NCBI GenBank assembly: GCA_023388075.1
Contig: JAEWGX010000096.1
Span: 1 to 56,190, forward strand
Length of the DNA: 56,190 nt
Direction: 5' to 3'
Source of the DNA: Pseudomonadota bacterium
GTDB lineage: Bacteria > Pseudomonadota > Gammaproteobacteria > Burkholderiales > Burkholderiaceae_E
In this document: one piece after another, positions 25,922 to 34,873 of the stretch
How the letters are laid out: every line of letters starts with the position of its first letter
How positions within the stretch are numbered: the first letter of the stretch is position 1
Position numbers and translations under genes: made by a program
Notes under the pieces: model-generated
Told to the model about the DNA's origin: nothing
What the model saw: the letters and a program-made list of their open reading frames with translations, nothing else
The model's database searches: none

Positions 25922-28070
25922 AGTCGACGGGCTTCACCAGATGCGCGTCGAAGCCGGACTCGCGGCTTCGCTCGCGGTCGCTCGCCTGACCATAGCCGGT
26001 CAACGCGATGATCCACAGCGAGTGCCAGCGCGGATCGCCGCGGATCGCCCGCGCGACCTCGTAGCCATCCATTCCGGGCAAGCCGATGTCGAGCAGCACC
26101 ACGTCGGGCGCGCAAGCCTCGAGCGCCGCGATCACCTCGCGGCCGTCGTGCACCATGCGGGTACGCAATCCCCAGAGACCGAGCAGCTCGGCGAGGCTGA
26201 CGGCGGCATCGACATTGTCGTCGACGATCAGGACGAGCCCTTCGCTGCCAAACACGGGCGTTCGACGCGCCGGCTCCATCTCCCCGGCGACCGGGTCGCT
26301 CACCCTCGGCAAGGTGAGCGTGAAGGTGGCGCCAAGGCCGGGCCCGTCGCTCGTCGCCGTCAGGTCGCCGCCATGCAACCGCGCGAGCGACCGCGCGATC
26401 GGCAACCCCAGGCCCAATCCGCCGCGCGGGCGATCCACGCTCTGCTGGCCCTGGATGAAGAGCTCGAACACCCGCGCGATGTCCCAGCTCGCCATGCCGA
26501 CGCCGTCGTCGGCGACGGTAAGGATGACCTGCCGGTCGCTCGCGCTCGCGGCGACCGCGACGCAGCCGTTGTCGCGAGTGAACTTGGCGGCGTTCGTGAG
26601 CAGGTTGGAGAGGATCTGCATGAGGCGGACCGGATCGCCGTTCACCTCCAACCCGCACTCCGGTACCGATACCGTCAGCTTCACGCCCTTGCGGGCGAAG
26701 AGCGGGCGGGTCGACTCCACCGCCTCCGCCACGATGGTGGAAAGCTCGAGCGGCTTGCGAGCGAGCTCCACGCCGCCCCGCATGATCCGGGCGACGTCCA
26801 GCAGGTCGTCCACCAGCCGCACCATGTGGTTGACCTGGCGCTCGATGACTTCGCGCTCCCGCGAGAACTCGCCGCTGCCGTGGGTCTGCATCACGCGCAG
26901 CGCGGTCGCTATCGGCGCGAGCGGATTGCGCAGCTCGTGGCCGAGTATGGCGAGGAATTCGTCCTTCGCGTGGTTGGCGTGCTCCGCCTGGGCGCGCGCC
27001 CGGCGCTCGCTCACGAAGAGGCTGCGCACGGCCTCGGAGATGGAGGCGAGCTCCGTCACCGTCGGTGCCGGAAACTCCGCGGGCTCGCCGGCGGCGAGCT
27101 GGGTGGCGGTGGAAACGGTGGCCGCCACGTTGCGGTTGATCCGGTCGGTGAGGAAGCGCGTGAGGGCGAGCCCGAGCAGCAGGATGCCGAGCCAGGCCCC
27201 GCCGAAGAGGACGAGGGAACGCACGAACGCCTTGTCGCTCGGCGCCGAAGGCGACGCGACGCCGATGTACCAGCCGTTGGACAGCCGCCTGAAACCGGTG
27301 AAGGTTCGCTCGCCTTCGCGGGTGATGCTGCGGATCACGCCCTCCGGCTCCTTGCTCATCGCGTCCAGCAGCAGCTCGCCCGGCGGCTTGCCGAGGTAGG
27401 GCGCCGCATCCCGCGTGCGGGCGATGAAGCGCAGCTGCCGGTCGAACACGCCGGCCACGCCGGTTGGCGGCAGAATGGAGGCGAGGCGCTCGCCCAGGTA
27501 GTCCAGCCGCAGGCCGACCACCAGCGCCTGTTCCGCCGGGCCATCTTCCCGCAGCACCGGCACACCGACGGCCACCGTGGGCTTGCCACGCAGTCGCGCG
27601 GTGAAGGTGTCCGAGGTGACCGGCTTTCCGGCACCGATCCAGCCCGGACCGAAGCGGTCGATCACGACCTCGGGGAGCTCGGTGTTGAAGGCGACGGCCG
27701 CATTGATGATCTGCCGCTCCTGCGTCAGCAGGATGATGTTGTCCCAATCGTCGTTCAACGCGAGCAACTGCTGCAGCCGCGCATGGAACGCGTCGAGGGC
27801 ACCGGCGGAGAGATGCGGATCCTTCGCCAGCACGCGCAGACGCTCCACCGTGCTTTCGAGCTCGCCTTCGACGACGAGCGCCATCGCGCGGACCCGGTGC
27901 ACCAGCTCCTGGTTGCGCTGGTCCTGCTGGTAGCTCCAGAGGAAATACATGAGCCCGGCGGCGAGCAATCCCATCGGAAGCAGGGCCGACAAGACGATCA
28001 GCGTGAGATAGCGTCGAATGGATACCGGCCCGGACCCCATCGGGATGTGCCTTATTGGCGCCTTGCTCAT
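25815..28070 (-). CDS. Hybrid sensor histidine kinase with extracytoplasmic sensor and receiver
   Basis: 751 residues. TM1 about 20-44; a periplasmic Cache-like sensor about 45-282; TM2 about 284-304; a HAMP-like linker; then HisKA with His378 in ILGHELRNPLAPI. The ATPase domain has NLLTNAAKF, DDGVGMAS and GLGLGLPI. A C-terminal receiver has VDDN and Asp661 in VLLDIGLPGMDG, with the switch Thr and Lys also kept (ALTGYGQ, LVKPVD). No output regulator adjoins it, so it probably feeds a phosphorelay elsewhere. The final 23 residues after LLAQAL are non-conserved and lie inside the overlap with the glycosylase gene. The start could also be Met11. Confidence 0.9.
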   Translation of the reverse strand: MSKAPIRHIPMGSGPVSIRRYLTLIVLSALLPMGLLAAGLMYFLWSYQQDQRNQELVHRVRAMALVVEGELESTVERLRVLAKDPHLSAGALDAFHARLQQLLALNDDWDNIILLTQERQIINAAVAFNTELPEVVIDRFGPGWIGAGKPVTSDTFTARLRGKPTVAVGVPVLREDGPAEQALVVGLRLDYLGERLASILPPTGVAGVFDRQLRFIARTRDAAPYLGKPPGELLLDAMSKEPEGVIRSITREGERTFTGFRRLSNGWYIGVASPSAPSDKAFVRSLVLFGGAWLGILLLGLALTRFLTDRINRNVAATVSTATQLAAGEPAEFPAPTVTELASISEAVRSLFVSERRARAQAEHANHAKDEFLAILGHELRNPLAPIATALRVMQTHGSGEFSREREVIERQVNHMVRLVDDLLDVARIMRGGVELARKPLELSTIVAEAVESTRPLFARKGVKLTVSVPECGLEVNGDPVRLMQILSNLLTNAAKFTRDNGCVAVAASASDRQVILTVADDGVGMASWDIARVFELFIQGQQSVDRPRGGLGLGLPIARSLARLHGGDLTATSDGPGLGATFTLTLPRVSDPVAGEMEPARRTPVFGSEGLVLIVDDNVDAAVSLAELLGLWGLRTRMVHDGREVIAALEACAPDVVLLDIGLPGMDGYEVARAIRGDPRWHSLWIIALTGYGQASDRERSRESGFDAHLVKPVDFNLLETLLAQALGGKADSRSANRPGRSATDGRPLE

Positions 28071-28169
28071 CAGGACCGGGCATTATTGATGGGCCGATAT
28101 GGCTGGTCAAACGAACGGGTAAGCGTTGTCGTGCTGTCCGCCAACGACGCTTCCGAGGAGAGGCAACCG

Positions 28170-28592
28170 ATGCAAGCCGCGCCAACGCTCGGCAACGTCC
28201 TGGAGACGGGACTCTACGTGGCCGACCTGGATCGGGCACGGACGTTCTACCAGACGGTCATGGGGCTGCGGCCCATGATGCAGGACGAGCGCCTCGTCGC
28301 CTTCCCGGTGACCGCCGGCAGCGTGCTGCTGCTGTTTCGCAAGGGCACTACCGAACGCCCGGCCCGCACGCCTGGCGGCACCATTCCGGCGCACGACGGC
28401 AGCGGGCGCCTGCACTATGCCTTCGCGATCGCCGCCCCAGACCTGGCCAGGTGGCGCGACTGGCTGGACCGCCAGCAGGTGACGATCGAATCCGAGGTAT
28501 CGTGGCCACGCGGCGGCCACAGCATCTACTTCCGCGATCCGGACGACAATCTCGTCGAGCTCGCGACGCCGGGACTGTGGGACAACTACTGA
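28170..28592 (+). CDS. VOC-family (glyoxalase-like) protein
   Basis: 140 residues with the paired beta-alpha-beta-beta-beta modules of the vicinal-oxygen-chelate fold: ETGLYVADLDRARTFYQTVM, HYAFAIAAPDLARWRDWL and IYFRDPDDNLVELATPG. The metal-binding His and Glu positions (HYAF, NLVELA) are present. It could be a dioxygenase, a glyoxalase or a resistance protein; nothing nearby decides. GAGGAGAGG precedes the ATG. It diverges from the hybrid kinase. Confidence 0.85.
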   Translation: MQAAPTLGNVLETGLYVADLDRARTFYQTVMGLRPMMQDERLVAFPVTAGSVLLLFRKGTTERPARTPGGTIPAHDGSGRLHYAFAIAAPDLARWRDWLDRQQVTIESEVSWPRGGHSIYFRDPDDNLVELATPGLWDNY

Positions 28593-28602
28593 AGCCGCGC
28601 TG

Positions 28603-29358
28603 CTAGCGGACCGCCGGGCGGGCCGATGAAGTGAACGGCCGCGGGCGCGAGCCGCCGCGAAGCCAACCGACCATCGAGACGACGTCGTAGACCGGCATCC
28701 CCGTGGCCACGCTCAGCGCGCGGGCATAGGGCGGCAGGTTGGTGCATTCGAGCACGATCGCCGATACCTCCGGATGCGCCGCCACCAGGCGGCGGCCGGC
28801 ATCGACGACGTCCAGGCACGCGCGCCGGGCATCGAAGGTGTCGGCCTCGCCGCTCACGACCACCCGGAACAGCTCCGTGCCCTCCAGCCCGATCGTCGGC
28901 GTGTCCGGCGCCGCGCCGACCGCCTCGAAGTGAGCCGCCGTCAGCGAGTCCGCCGCGGCGGTCACCACCCCCACCCGCCTTCCGCGCGGCAGCGTGGCCT
29001 GCAGCCAGGGGATCTGCAGCAGGGCCGACGTGGCCACCGGCACGTCGACCGCCGCGGCAAGCTCGGCCTGGAAGAGCGCGAGGAAGCCGCAGCTCGTCGT
29101 GACGAGGCAGGCACCGCGCGCGGCGAGCTGGCGCGCGCCGTCGAGGAACGCGGGAAGCAGCCCGCGCGCGCCGTCCAGCACCACCCGTCGAGGGTCCGCG
29201 CGCGGCACGACATGCCACAGCACCGGGAACGGCCACGTCGCCGCATTGCCGGCGTCGCCGGGGATGCGCGCGAACCGCGTCGCCAGCATCAGGATGCCGA
29301 CGGGCGCCTCGGGGCCGGCGGCGACGGACGGCTGCATCATGGCTGCATCACGATCCAT
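28603..29358 (-). CDS. Aspartate/glutamate racemase-like protein
   Basis: 251 residues of the Asp/Glu/hydantoin racemase superfamily. The two catalytic cysteine positions are seen in TTSCGFLALFQ and LECTNLPPYA, and the phosphate-loop-like RRVGVVTAAADSL lies between them. The start is uncertain (Met1, or the Met-Met at 7-8), with no clear ribosome binding site. It lies 12 bases after the ClC gene on the same strand and is probably co-transcribed with it. Substrate unknown: amino acid, maleate or hydantoin. Confidence 0.75.
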   Translation of the reverse strand: MDRDAAMMQPSVAAGPEAPVGILMLATRFARIPGDAGNAATWPFPVLWHVVPRADPRRVVLDGARGLLPAFLDGARQLAARGACLVTTSCGFLALFQAELAAAVDVPVATSALLQIPWLQATLPRGRRVGVVTAAADSLTAAHFEAVGAAPDTPTIGLEGTELFRVVVSGEADTFDARRACLDVVDAGRRLVAAHPEVSAIVLECTNLPPYARALSVATGMPVYDVVSMVGWLRGGSRPRPFTSSARPAVR

Positions 29359-29370
29359 CGCGGCGACGGC

Positions 29371-31146
29371 TCAGCCCGGACGCCGCGGCGCACGATAGCG
29401 CACCCGCCGGTCGATCTGCTGACGGGTGATGACACCGTGGAGCTGGCGACGCCGCGGCGCCGACGCCGCGCAGACGACCGCCGCATCGGCGCCGGCGGCA
29501 TCGAGCAGCCCGAGCGCCTCGCCGAGCGTCGCGTGCAGCGGCACGGTGGCGAACGCGTGCGACGCGTCGTCCAGCGCGCCCGATACCTGCGCATCGGCCG
29601 GCGCCGCCATCATCGCCTGCGCGAAGCGCTCGCCATCCCGCAGGCCGACGATCTCGTCTCCATCCACCAGGACGGCCGCGGCCTTCCTGCCGGCAAGTTC
29701 CCTGGCGGCGGCAGGCGCGCCAGCCTTCACGTCGACGACCACGAAGTCGCGGCTCATGGCCGCCGCCACGCCGGTGCGCTCGAGCGCGAGCGCGACGGGG
29801 TCGAAGCGGAACTCGATCCCGCGCGCCTGCAGGATCGAGACGAAGAGCGGCTCCTGCCGGAAAACCACCCGCGACATCAGGAAGGCACCGATCACCGCCG
29901 CCATGCCGGGCAGCAGCGTATTGGGATTGGCCGTCAGCTCCAGGATCGCGGTCAGCGCGGCCAGCGGCGCATGCAGGCTCGCGCCCATCATCGCGGCGAC
30001 GCCCAGCATCGCGTAGAACGCCGGTGCGGCGCCGGTAGCGGGGACCAGCGCATCGCCCACGATGCCGAGCGCCCCGCCCGCGGTGGCGCCGATGACCACC
30101 ATCGGACCGATCATCCCGCCCGGCACGCCGAGCCCGCCGCAGGCAACGGTGGCGAGCAGCTTCAGGAGCGCGATCAGCACCAGCGACAGCAGCCCTATCC
30201 CGCCCACCATGGCGAGCTGCACGGTGTCGTATCCGAGCCCCATGACCTCGGGCGCGGCAAGCGCGCAGACGCCGGTGAACGCGCCGGCAAGCGTCATGCG
30301 CAGCCACGGCGGCGCCCTGCGGGACAGGCGCTCCACTCGCACGATCCCCGCGATGTAGGCGGCCGCCAGGCACCCGACGGCCAGGCCGAGCATCAGCACC
30401 CAGGGCAGCTCCAGCAGCGAGACCAGCTGCAGGTGCGGGACAGCGAAGGCCGGATCCGGGCCGAAAGCGAGCCGGCTCACGGACGTCGCGCAGACCGCGG
30501 CGAGGATCACCGGCGCGAAGCCCGCGAGCGTGTACTCGAACATGACCACCTCCATCGCGAAGACGACACCGGCAAGCGGTGTGTTGAAGGAGGCGGCGAT
30601 CGACGCCGCGACGCCACAGGCCACGAGCGTGCGGATGCTGTTGTTGGGCAGGCGCATCCATTGACCGAGAAGGCTCGCGCTTGCCGCGCCGACATGGATC
30701 ACGGGCCCTTCCCTGCCGACCGAATGACCGGAGATGATCGAGACTGCGCCGCCGGCGAACTGCAGCACCGCGTTGGACCATGGCAACCGACCCCCGTTGT
30801 TGGCCAGTTGCGCCATCACGTGGGCGGGGCCCACGGAGCGGGCAGCGACCGGCACCACCTGGAACAGCACCCCGATCACCAGTCCGCCAGCCGTGGGCAG
30901 GGCCAGGCGCCAGGCCGGCGAGAGGGCCTCGTAGGCCTCGATCTCCGGAATGACGCCGGCCCAGACGAGGCCACTCTCGGTGAGCATCCGGAACGCGACG
31001 ATCACCACGCCGGTCAGCAATCCGGCCAGCGCGGCGATCAGGCAGAGCCCGACCAGCGCGTCGGCATGCGCGAGATAGAGGCGGAAGTCGGCGACGGCGC
31101 GGGAGATCCGCCGGCCGGATTGTTCGCGTCGGTCGCCCGCCGGCAT
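29371..31146 (-). CDS. ClC-family chloride channel/transporter with C-terminal CBS-like region
   Basis: 591 residues from ATG 31146 (a GTG at 31197 would add 17 but crowd the divergent promoter). About 10-11 membrane segments to about 430. Ion-path motifs: RSVGP (Ser104, in place of GSGIP), GREGP with gating Glu146, and Glu199 in FNTPLAGVVFAMEV at the proton-glutamate position of exchangers, followed by GVPGGMIGP. A Cl-/H+ exchanger is therefore more likely than a channel. The last about 150 residues form a degenerate CBS pair. It diverges from the MBL-rhodanese gene. Confidence 0.9.
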   Translation of the reverse strand: MPAGDRREQSGRRISRAVADFRLYLAHADALVGLCLIAALAGLLTGVVIVAFRMLTESGLVWAGVIPEIEAYEALSPAWRLALPTAGGLVIGVLFQVVPVAARSVGPAHVMAQLANNGGRLPWSNAVLQFAGGAVSIISGHSVGREGPVIHVGAASASLLGQWMRLPNNSIRTLVACGVAASIAASFNTPLAGVVFAMEVVMFEYTLAGFAPVILAAVCATSVSRLAFGPDPAFAVPHLQLVSLLELPWVLMLGLAVGCLAAAYIAGIVRVERLSRRAPPWLRMTLAGAFTGVCALAAPEVMGLGYDTVQLAMVGGIGLLSLVLIALLKLLATVACGGLGVPGGMIGPMVVIGATAGGALGIVGDALVPATGAAPAFYAMLGVAAMMGASLHAPLAALTAILELTANPNTLLPGMAAVIGAFLMSRVVFRQEPLFVSILQARGIEFRFDPVALALERTGVAAAMSRDFVVVDVKAGAPAAARELAGRKAAAVLVDGDEIVGLRDGERFAQAMMAAPADAQVSGALDDASHAFATVPLHATLGEALGLLDAAGADAAVVCAASAPRRRQLHGVITRQQIDRRVRYRAPRRPG

Positions 31147-31219
31147 CGGTTCCGTGTCGCAGTGTCGTGGCTGGGTGGGCCATGGTATCGTGAACACGTG
31201 TGCAGGGCAGGAGACCGAA

Positions 31220-32629
31220 ATGCCGCTACTGTTCGAACCTGTCTACACCGCGGGCCTGGCGCAGATCTCGTACGTGATCGGGGACACGGCGGCCGGCGTC
31301 GCAGCCGTGGTGGATCCGCGGCGGGACGTGCAGGTCTACCTCGACATCGCCCGACATGCAGGCGTGCGCATCACCCACGCCATCGAGTCGCATATCCATG
31401 CCGACTTCGCCTCGGGCGTGCACGAGCTGGCCGCGCGTCTGCCGCTGCGCATCGCGGGGGGCGCCGAGGGAGACTACAAGTTCGATCTGCTCCGGCTCGC
31501 GCACGGCGAATCGATCCCGCTCGGTGGCGTCAGGCTGCAGGTCATGCACACGCCCGGACACACGCCGGAGCACGTCTGCCTGGTGCTGCAGGACGAGCAG
31601 CAGGGCGATGCGCCCTTCGCCATCCTCACCGGGGACACGCTGTTCAACCTCGACGTCGGGCGCCCCGACCTGCTCGGCGCGGAGCAGGCGCGCCGCCTCG
31701 CAGCGGCGCTTCATCGCTCGCTCTGGCAGCGCATCCTGCCGCTTGGCGACCGCATCGAGGTCTATCCCTGCCACGGCGCGGGGTCGGCGTGCGGCAAGTC
31801 GATCGGCGACCGCCGCCAGAGCACGCTCGGCAACGAGCGCCGGTTCAATCCCGCGCTCGCGGATCGCAGCGAGGACGACTTCGTCGACTGGCTCCTGGAG
31901 GGCATGCCCGAGCCCCCGCGTCACTATGCGCGGCTCAAGAAGCTGAATGCGGCCGGCGCACCGGTGCGCGGGACGCCGCCGCAGCCGGTGCCGCTCCAGC
32001 CCGGCGAGTTCGCCAAGGCGGCACCGCATGCGATGGTGGTCGATATCCGCTCGATGCTGGCGTTCGGGGGCGGCCACGTCCCCGGGTCCATCAGCATCGG
32101 GTTGCGCGAGGAGTTTCCGAACTGGGCGGGCTGGATGCTGCCGGACGACAGGCCCCTCCTCCTCGTCGGCGAGGACGTGGACGACGTCACCGAGGCGGCT
32201 CTGCAACTCTTCAGGATCGGGCTCGATCGGGTCCAGGGGTATCTGCGGGGCGGCGTGGGCGCCTGGCAGAACGCCGCGCTGCCTCTCTCGCACATCGCGC
32301 AATGGTCGGTACGGGAGCTCGACGAGCGTCGCCGAGACCCCGACGTGTCGGTGCTGGACGTGCGCAGCGACGAGGAGGTCGCGAAGGGGCGCGTGCCCGG
32401 CGCGAAGCACGTCTTCCTGCCGCACCTGGAATCGAGGCTGGACGAGCTCGACCCGACCCGCACGGTGGCGGTCTACTGCGGGTCGGGATACCGCTCCTCC
32501 ATCGCGGCCTCGCTCCTGCAGCGCCGCGGTTTCCGGTCGGTGGCGAACGTCCCCGGCGCGTGGAACGCATGGACCGCAGCGCGCAAGGCGGTGACGCAGG
32601 AGCAGGTGCCGCCTCGCGCGCGGGGCTGA
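31220..32629 (+). CDS. MBL-fold persulfide-dioxygenase-like protein with two rhodanese domains
   Basis: 469 residues. N-terminal metallo-beta-lactamase domain (1-240) with SHIHADF (His58, His60, Asp62), HTPGHTPEHV, LTGDTLF and CHGAGSACG. The second-metal His is Phe63, in keeping with the single-iron ETHE1/persulfide dioxygenase group. Rhodanese 1 (about 265-355) has no active Cys (LLLVGEDVDD); rhodanese 2 (about 365-460) keeps Cys420 in VYCGSGYRSS. This is the CstB/ETHE1-rhodanese fusion type that oxidises glutathione or protein persulfides. AGGAG precedes the ATG. Activity is inferred from the family. Confidence 0.88.
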   Translation: MPLLFEPVYTAGLAQISYVIGDTAAGVAAVVDPRRDVQVYLDIARHAGVRITHAIESHIHADFASGVHELAARLPLRIAGGAEGDYKFDLLRLAHGESIPLGGVRLQVMHTPGHTPEHVCLVLQDEQQGDAPFAILTGDTLFNLDVGRPDLLGAEQARRLAAALHRSLWQRILPLGDRIEVYPCHGAGSACGKSIGDRRQSTLGNERRFNPALADRSEDDFVDWLLEGMPEPPRHYARLKKLNAAGAPVRGTPPQPVPLQPGEFAKAAPHAMVVDIRSMLAFGGGHVPGSISIGLREEFPNWAGWMLPDDRPLLLVGEDVDDVTEAALQLFRIGLDRVQGYLRGGVGAWQNAALPLSHIAQWSVRELDERRRDPDVSVLDVRSDEEVAKGRVPGAKHVFLPHLESRLDELDPTRTVAVYCGSGYRSSIAASLLQRRGFRSVANVPGAWNAWTAARKAVTQEQVPPRARG

Positions 32630-32633
32630 TCGC

Positions 32634-32777
32634 TCAGAGCCACCAGCCGCGGCGCCGGTTCGAGCGCCACCAATCGAACGAGCCCGGTCCCCTGCCGCCC
32701 CAGCCGCGGCTCGCGCTGTAGCCGACGACGCCGATCACGCCGGCGACGATGACGAGGGTCCAGACGATGAAGCCCAT
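32634..32777 (-). CDS. 47-residue membrane protein with Trp/Arg-rich tail
   Basis: Short gene: one transmembrane helix (FIVWTLVIVAGVIGVVGY, 3-20) then a positively charged tail rich in Trp, Arg and Gly (SFDWWRSNRRRGWWL at the end). AGG lies a few bases before the ATG at 32775-32777. It is convergent with the MBL-rhodanese gene, 4 bases from its stop, and faces away from the YbjQ-like gene. No family was recognised; the helix plus amphipathic tail is typical of small inner-membrane proteins. Confidence 0.6.
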   Translation of the reverse strand: MGFIVWTLVIVAGVIGVVGYSASRGWGGRGPGSFDWWRSNRRRGWWL

Positions 32778-32869
32778 GGACCTATTGTGCCCCCTCGCGG
32801 CGGGTGGTGCCCGTTTCGGTTAGCCTGCCGGTCTCGGCCGCCCGGGGCGGCATCACCCAGGAGCGTGAC

Positions 32870-33226
32870 ATGGGCTGGTTCTCCCGCAGGAACGACGCGG
32901 ACTTCTTCCTGGCCACCATCGTGCCGAACGGCGACGGCGCGCGGGTGCAGAAGTACCTCGGCCTCGTGAACGGCGAGGCGATCATCGGCGCCAACATCTT
33001 CCGCGACATGTTCTCCTCGATCCGCGACGTGGTGGGAGGTCGCGCCGGCGGCTATGAACGCGCCCTCACGGGGGCCCGCGACGCGGCGGTGGAGGACATG
33101 GTTGCCGCGGCCCGCGAGCTCGGCGCGGACGGCATCGTCGGCATCGACTTCGACTACGAAGTGCTGGGAGAGAAGAACGGCATGATGATGGTGACGGTGA
33201 GCGGCACGGCGGTGAAGATGGCCTGA
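32870..33226 (+). CDS. YbjQ/UPF0145 heavy-metal-binding-domain-like protein
   Basis: 118 residues. The core VNGEAIIGANIFRDMFSSIRDVVGGRAGGYE, the helix with AARELGADGIVGIDFDYEVLG and the closing MMMVTVSGTAVKM are the YbjQ signature, a pentameric beta-barrel family of unknown function. It has an extra N-terminal MGWFSRRNDADFFLAT segment. CAGGAG lies 7 bases ahead of the ATG. Confidence 0.87.
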   Translation: MGWFSRRNDADFFLATIVPNGDGARVQKYLGLVNGEAIIGANIFRDMFSSIRDVVGGRAGGYERALTGARDAAVEDMVAAARELGADGIVGIDFDYEVLGEKNGMMMVTVSGTAVKMA

Positions 33227-33348
33227 CCTCGGGTGCGAGCCGCCGCGCAGGGGTTCCCGGGTCATTGGCTGGGCTGCGCATCGGTCGGCGGATCGGACGT
33301 GGTAAGGTGCCACGATCCGTCAACAGCCGATGTTCGCGAGGAGGCACC

Positions 33349-34851
33349 ATGAAGACGACCAAGGGCGGCGGCCAGCCGGGCGGCTCCACCACCGGCGCGG
33401 GTGCGCCGGCGCCGAGCGATCGCAATTCGCTGACCATCGGACCCAACGGGCCGATCCTGCTCCACGACGTTCACTTCCTCGAGCAGATGGCCCACTTCAA
33501 CCGCGAGAAGGTGCCGGAACGCCAGCCCCACGCGAAGGGCGCCGGCGCGTTCGGCGTGTTCGAGACCACCCGGGACGTGTCCGGGTACACCCGGGCCGCG
33601 CTGTTCCAGAAGGGCGCGCGCACGGAGATGCTGGCGCGCTTCTCCACCGTCGCCGGTGAGATGGGAAGCCCGGACACCTGGCGCGACGTGCGCGGTTTCT
33701 CGCTCAAGTTCTACACCACCGAGGGCAACTACGACCTGGTGGGCAACAACACGCCGATCTTCTTCGTGCGCGACCCGATGAAGTTCCCTCACTTCATCCG
33801 CAGCCAGAAGCGCCTGCCGGATTCCGGGCTGCGCGACAACCACATGCAGTGGGACTTCTGGACCGCGAACCCGGAATCCGCCCACCAGGTGACCTACCTG
33901 ATGGGTGATCGCGGACTGCCCCGGACCTGGCGCCACATGAACGGCTACGGCTCGCACACCTTCATGTGGGTCAACGCGAAAGGCGAGCGGTTCTGGGTCA
34001 AGTATCACTTCCACACCAACCAGGGCATGGCGTTCTTCAGCAACGCCGAAGCCGCCGCGATGGCGGGCAGCGATGCCGACTACCATCGGCGCGACCTCTT
34101 CGAGGCCATCGCACGGCGAGATTTCCCGAGCTGGACGCTGTCGGTGCAGGTGATGCCGTTCGCCGAAGCCAAGGACTACCGCTTCAATCCGTTCGACCTC
34201 ACCAAGACCTGGTCGCACAAAGACTATCCGCTGATCGAAGTGGGCCGGATGACGCTGAACCGCAACCCGGACAACTTCTTCGCGCAGATCGAGCAGGCGG
34301 CCTTCTCGCCGGGCAACGTCGTGCCGGGCATCGGCCTCTCGCCGGACAAGATGCTGCTCGGCCGCGCGTTCGCCTACAACGATGCGCAACGCAATCGCAT
34401 CGGCACCAACTTCCATCAGCTGCCCGTGAACAAGCCGAAGGTCGCGGTGCAGACGTACATGTTCGACGGCCAGATGGCCTATGACCACAGCAGCAACGCG
34501 CCGGTGTATGCGCCGAACAGCGGCGGCCGCGCCTGGGCCGACGGCACCGGCGCCGTCGACGACGGCTGGCCCGCGGACGGGGAGATGGTGCGCAACGCCT
34601 ACACGCTGCACGCCGAGGACGACGACTTCGGCCAGCCGGGCACGCTGGTGCGCGAGGTCTTCGACGACGCCCAGCGCTCACGGCTCGTCGACCAGGTATC
34701 GGGAAGCCTGCTGGGCGGCGTGCGCGCGCCGGTGCTGGGCCGTGCCTTCGAGTACTGGCGCAACATCGATCCCGAGGTCGGACGGCGGATCGAGGAGAAG
34801 GTCAAGGCCGGCGCCGGTGGCAAGCCCGCCGAGGGCATGGGCGAAGGCTAG
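33349..34851 (+). CDS. Haem catalase (small-subunit type)
   Basis: 500 residues, the length of clade 3 monofunctional catalases. Distal His in VPERQPHAKGAGAFG, Asn in the DLVGNNTPIFFVRDP segment, and the haem-ligand Tyr in GRAFAYNDAQRNRIGTN are all present. GAGGAGGC before ATG 33349 sets the start. There is no signal peptide, so it is cytoplasmic. It is a single gene with no OxyR neighbour, and is convergent with the GS-like gene (22-base gap). Confidence 0.95.
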   Translation: MKTTKGGGQPGGSTTGAGAPAPSDRNSLTIGPNGPILLHDVHFLEQMAHFNREKVPERQPHAKGAGAFGVFETTRDVSGYTRAALFQKGARTEMLARFSTVAGEMGSPDTWRDVRGFSLKFYTTEGNYDLVGNNTPIFFVRDPMKFPHFIRSQKRLPDSGLRDNHMQWDFWTANPESAHQVTYLMGDRGLPRTWRHMNGYGSHTFMWVNAKGERFWVKYHFHTNQGMAFFSNAEAAAMAGSDADYHRRDLFEAIARRDFPSWTLSVQVMPFAEAKDYRFNPFDLTKTWSHKDYPLIEVGRMTLNRNPDNFFAQIEQAAFSPGNVVPGIGLSPDKMLLGRAFAYNDAQRNRIGTNFHQLPVNKPKVAVQTYMFDGQMAYDHSSNAPVYAPNSGGRAWADGTGAVDDGWPADGEMVRNAYTLHAEDDDFGQPGTLVREVFDDAQRSRLVDQVSGSLLGGVRAPVLGRAFEYWRNIDPEVGRRIEEKVKAGAGGKPAEGMGEG

Positions 34852-34873
34852 CCCGCAGGCCGCTGCGGCCGTC

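Noticed and set aside
25525..28239. A 904-codon open frame on the minus strand
   Set aside because: It is the alternative frame of the hybrid histidine kinase, which has all expected domains in its own frame.
28774..32721. A 1315-codon open frame on the plus strand
   Set aside because: It runs antisense to the ClC and racemase genes and reads an alternative frame of the MBL-rhodanese gene. The translation is His/Arg/Gly-rich without domains, typical of ghost frames in high-GC DNA.
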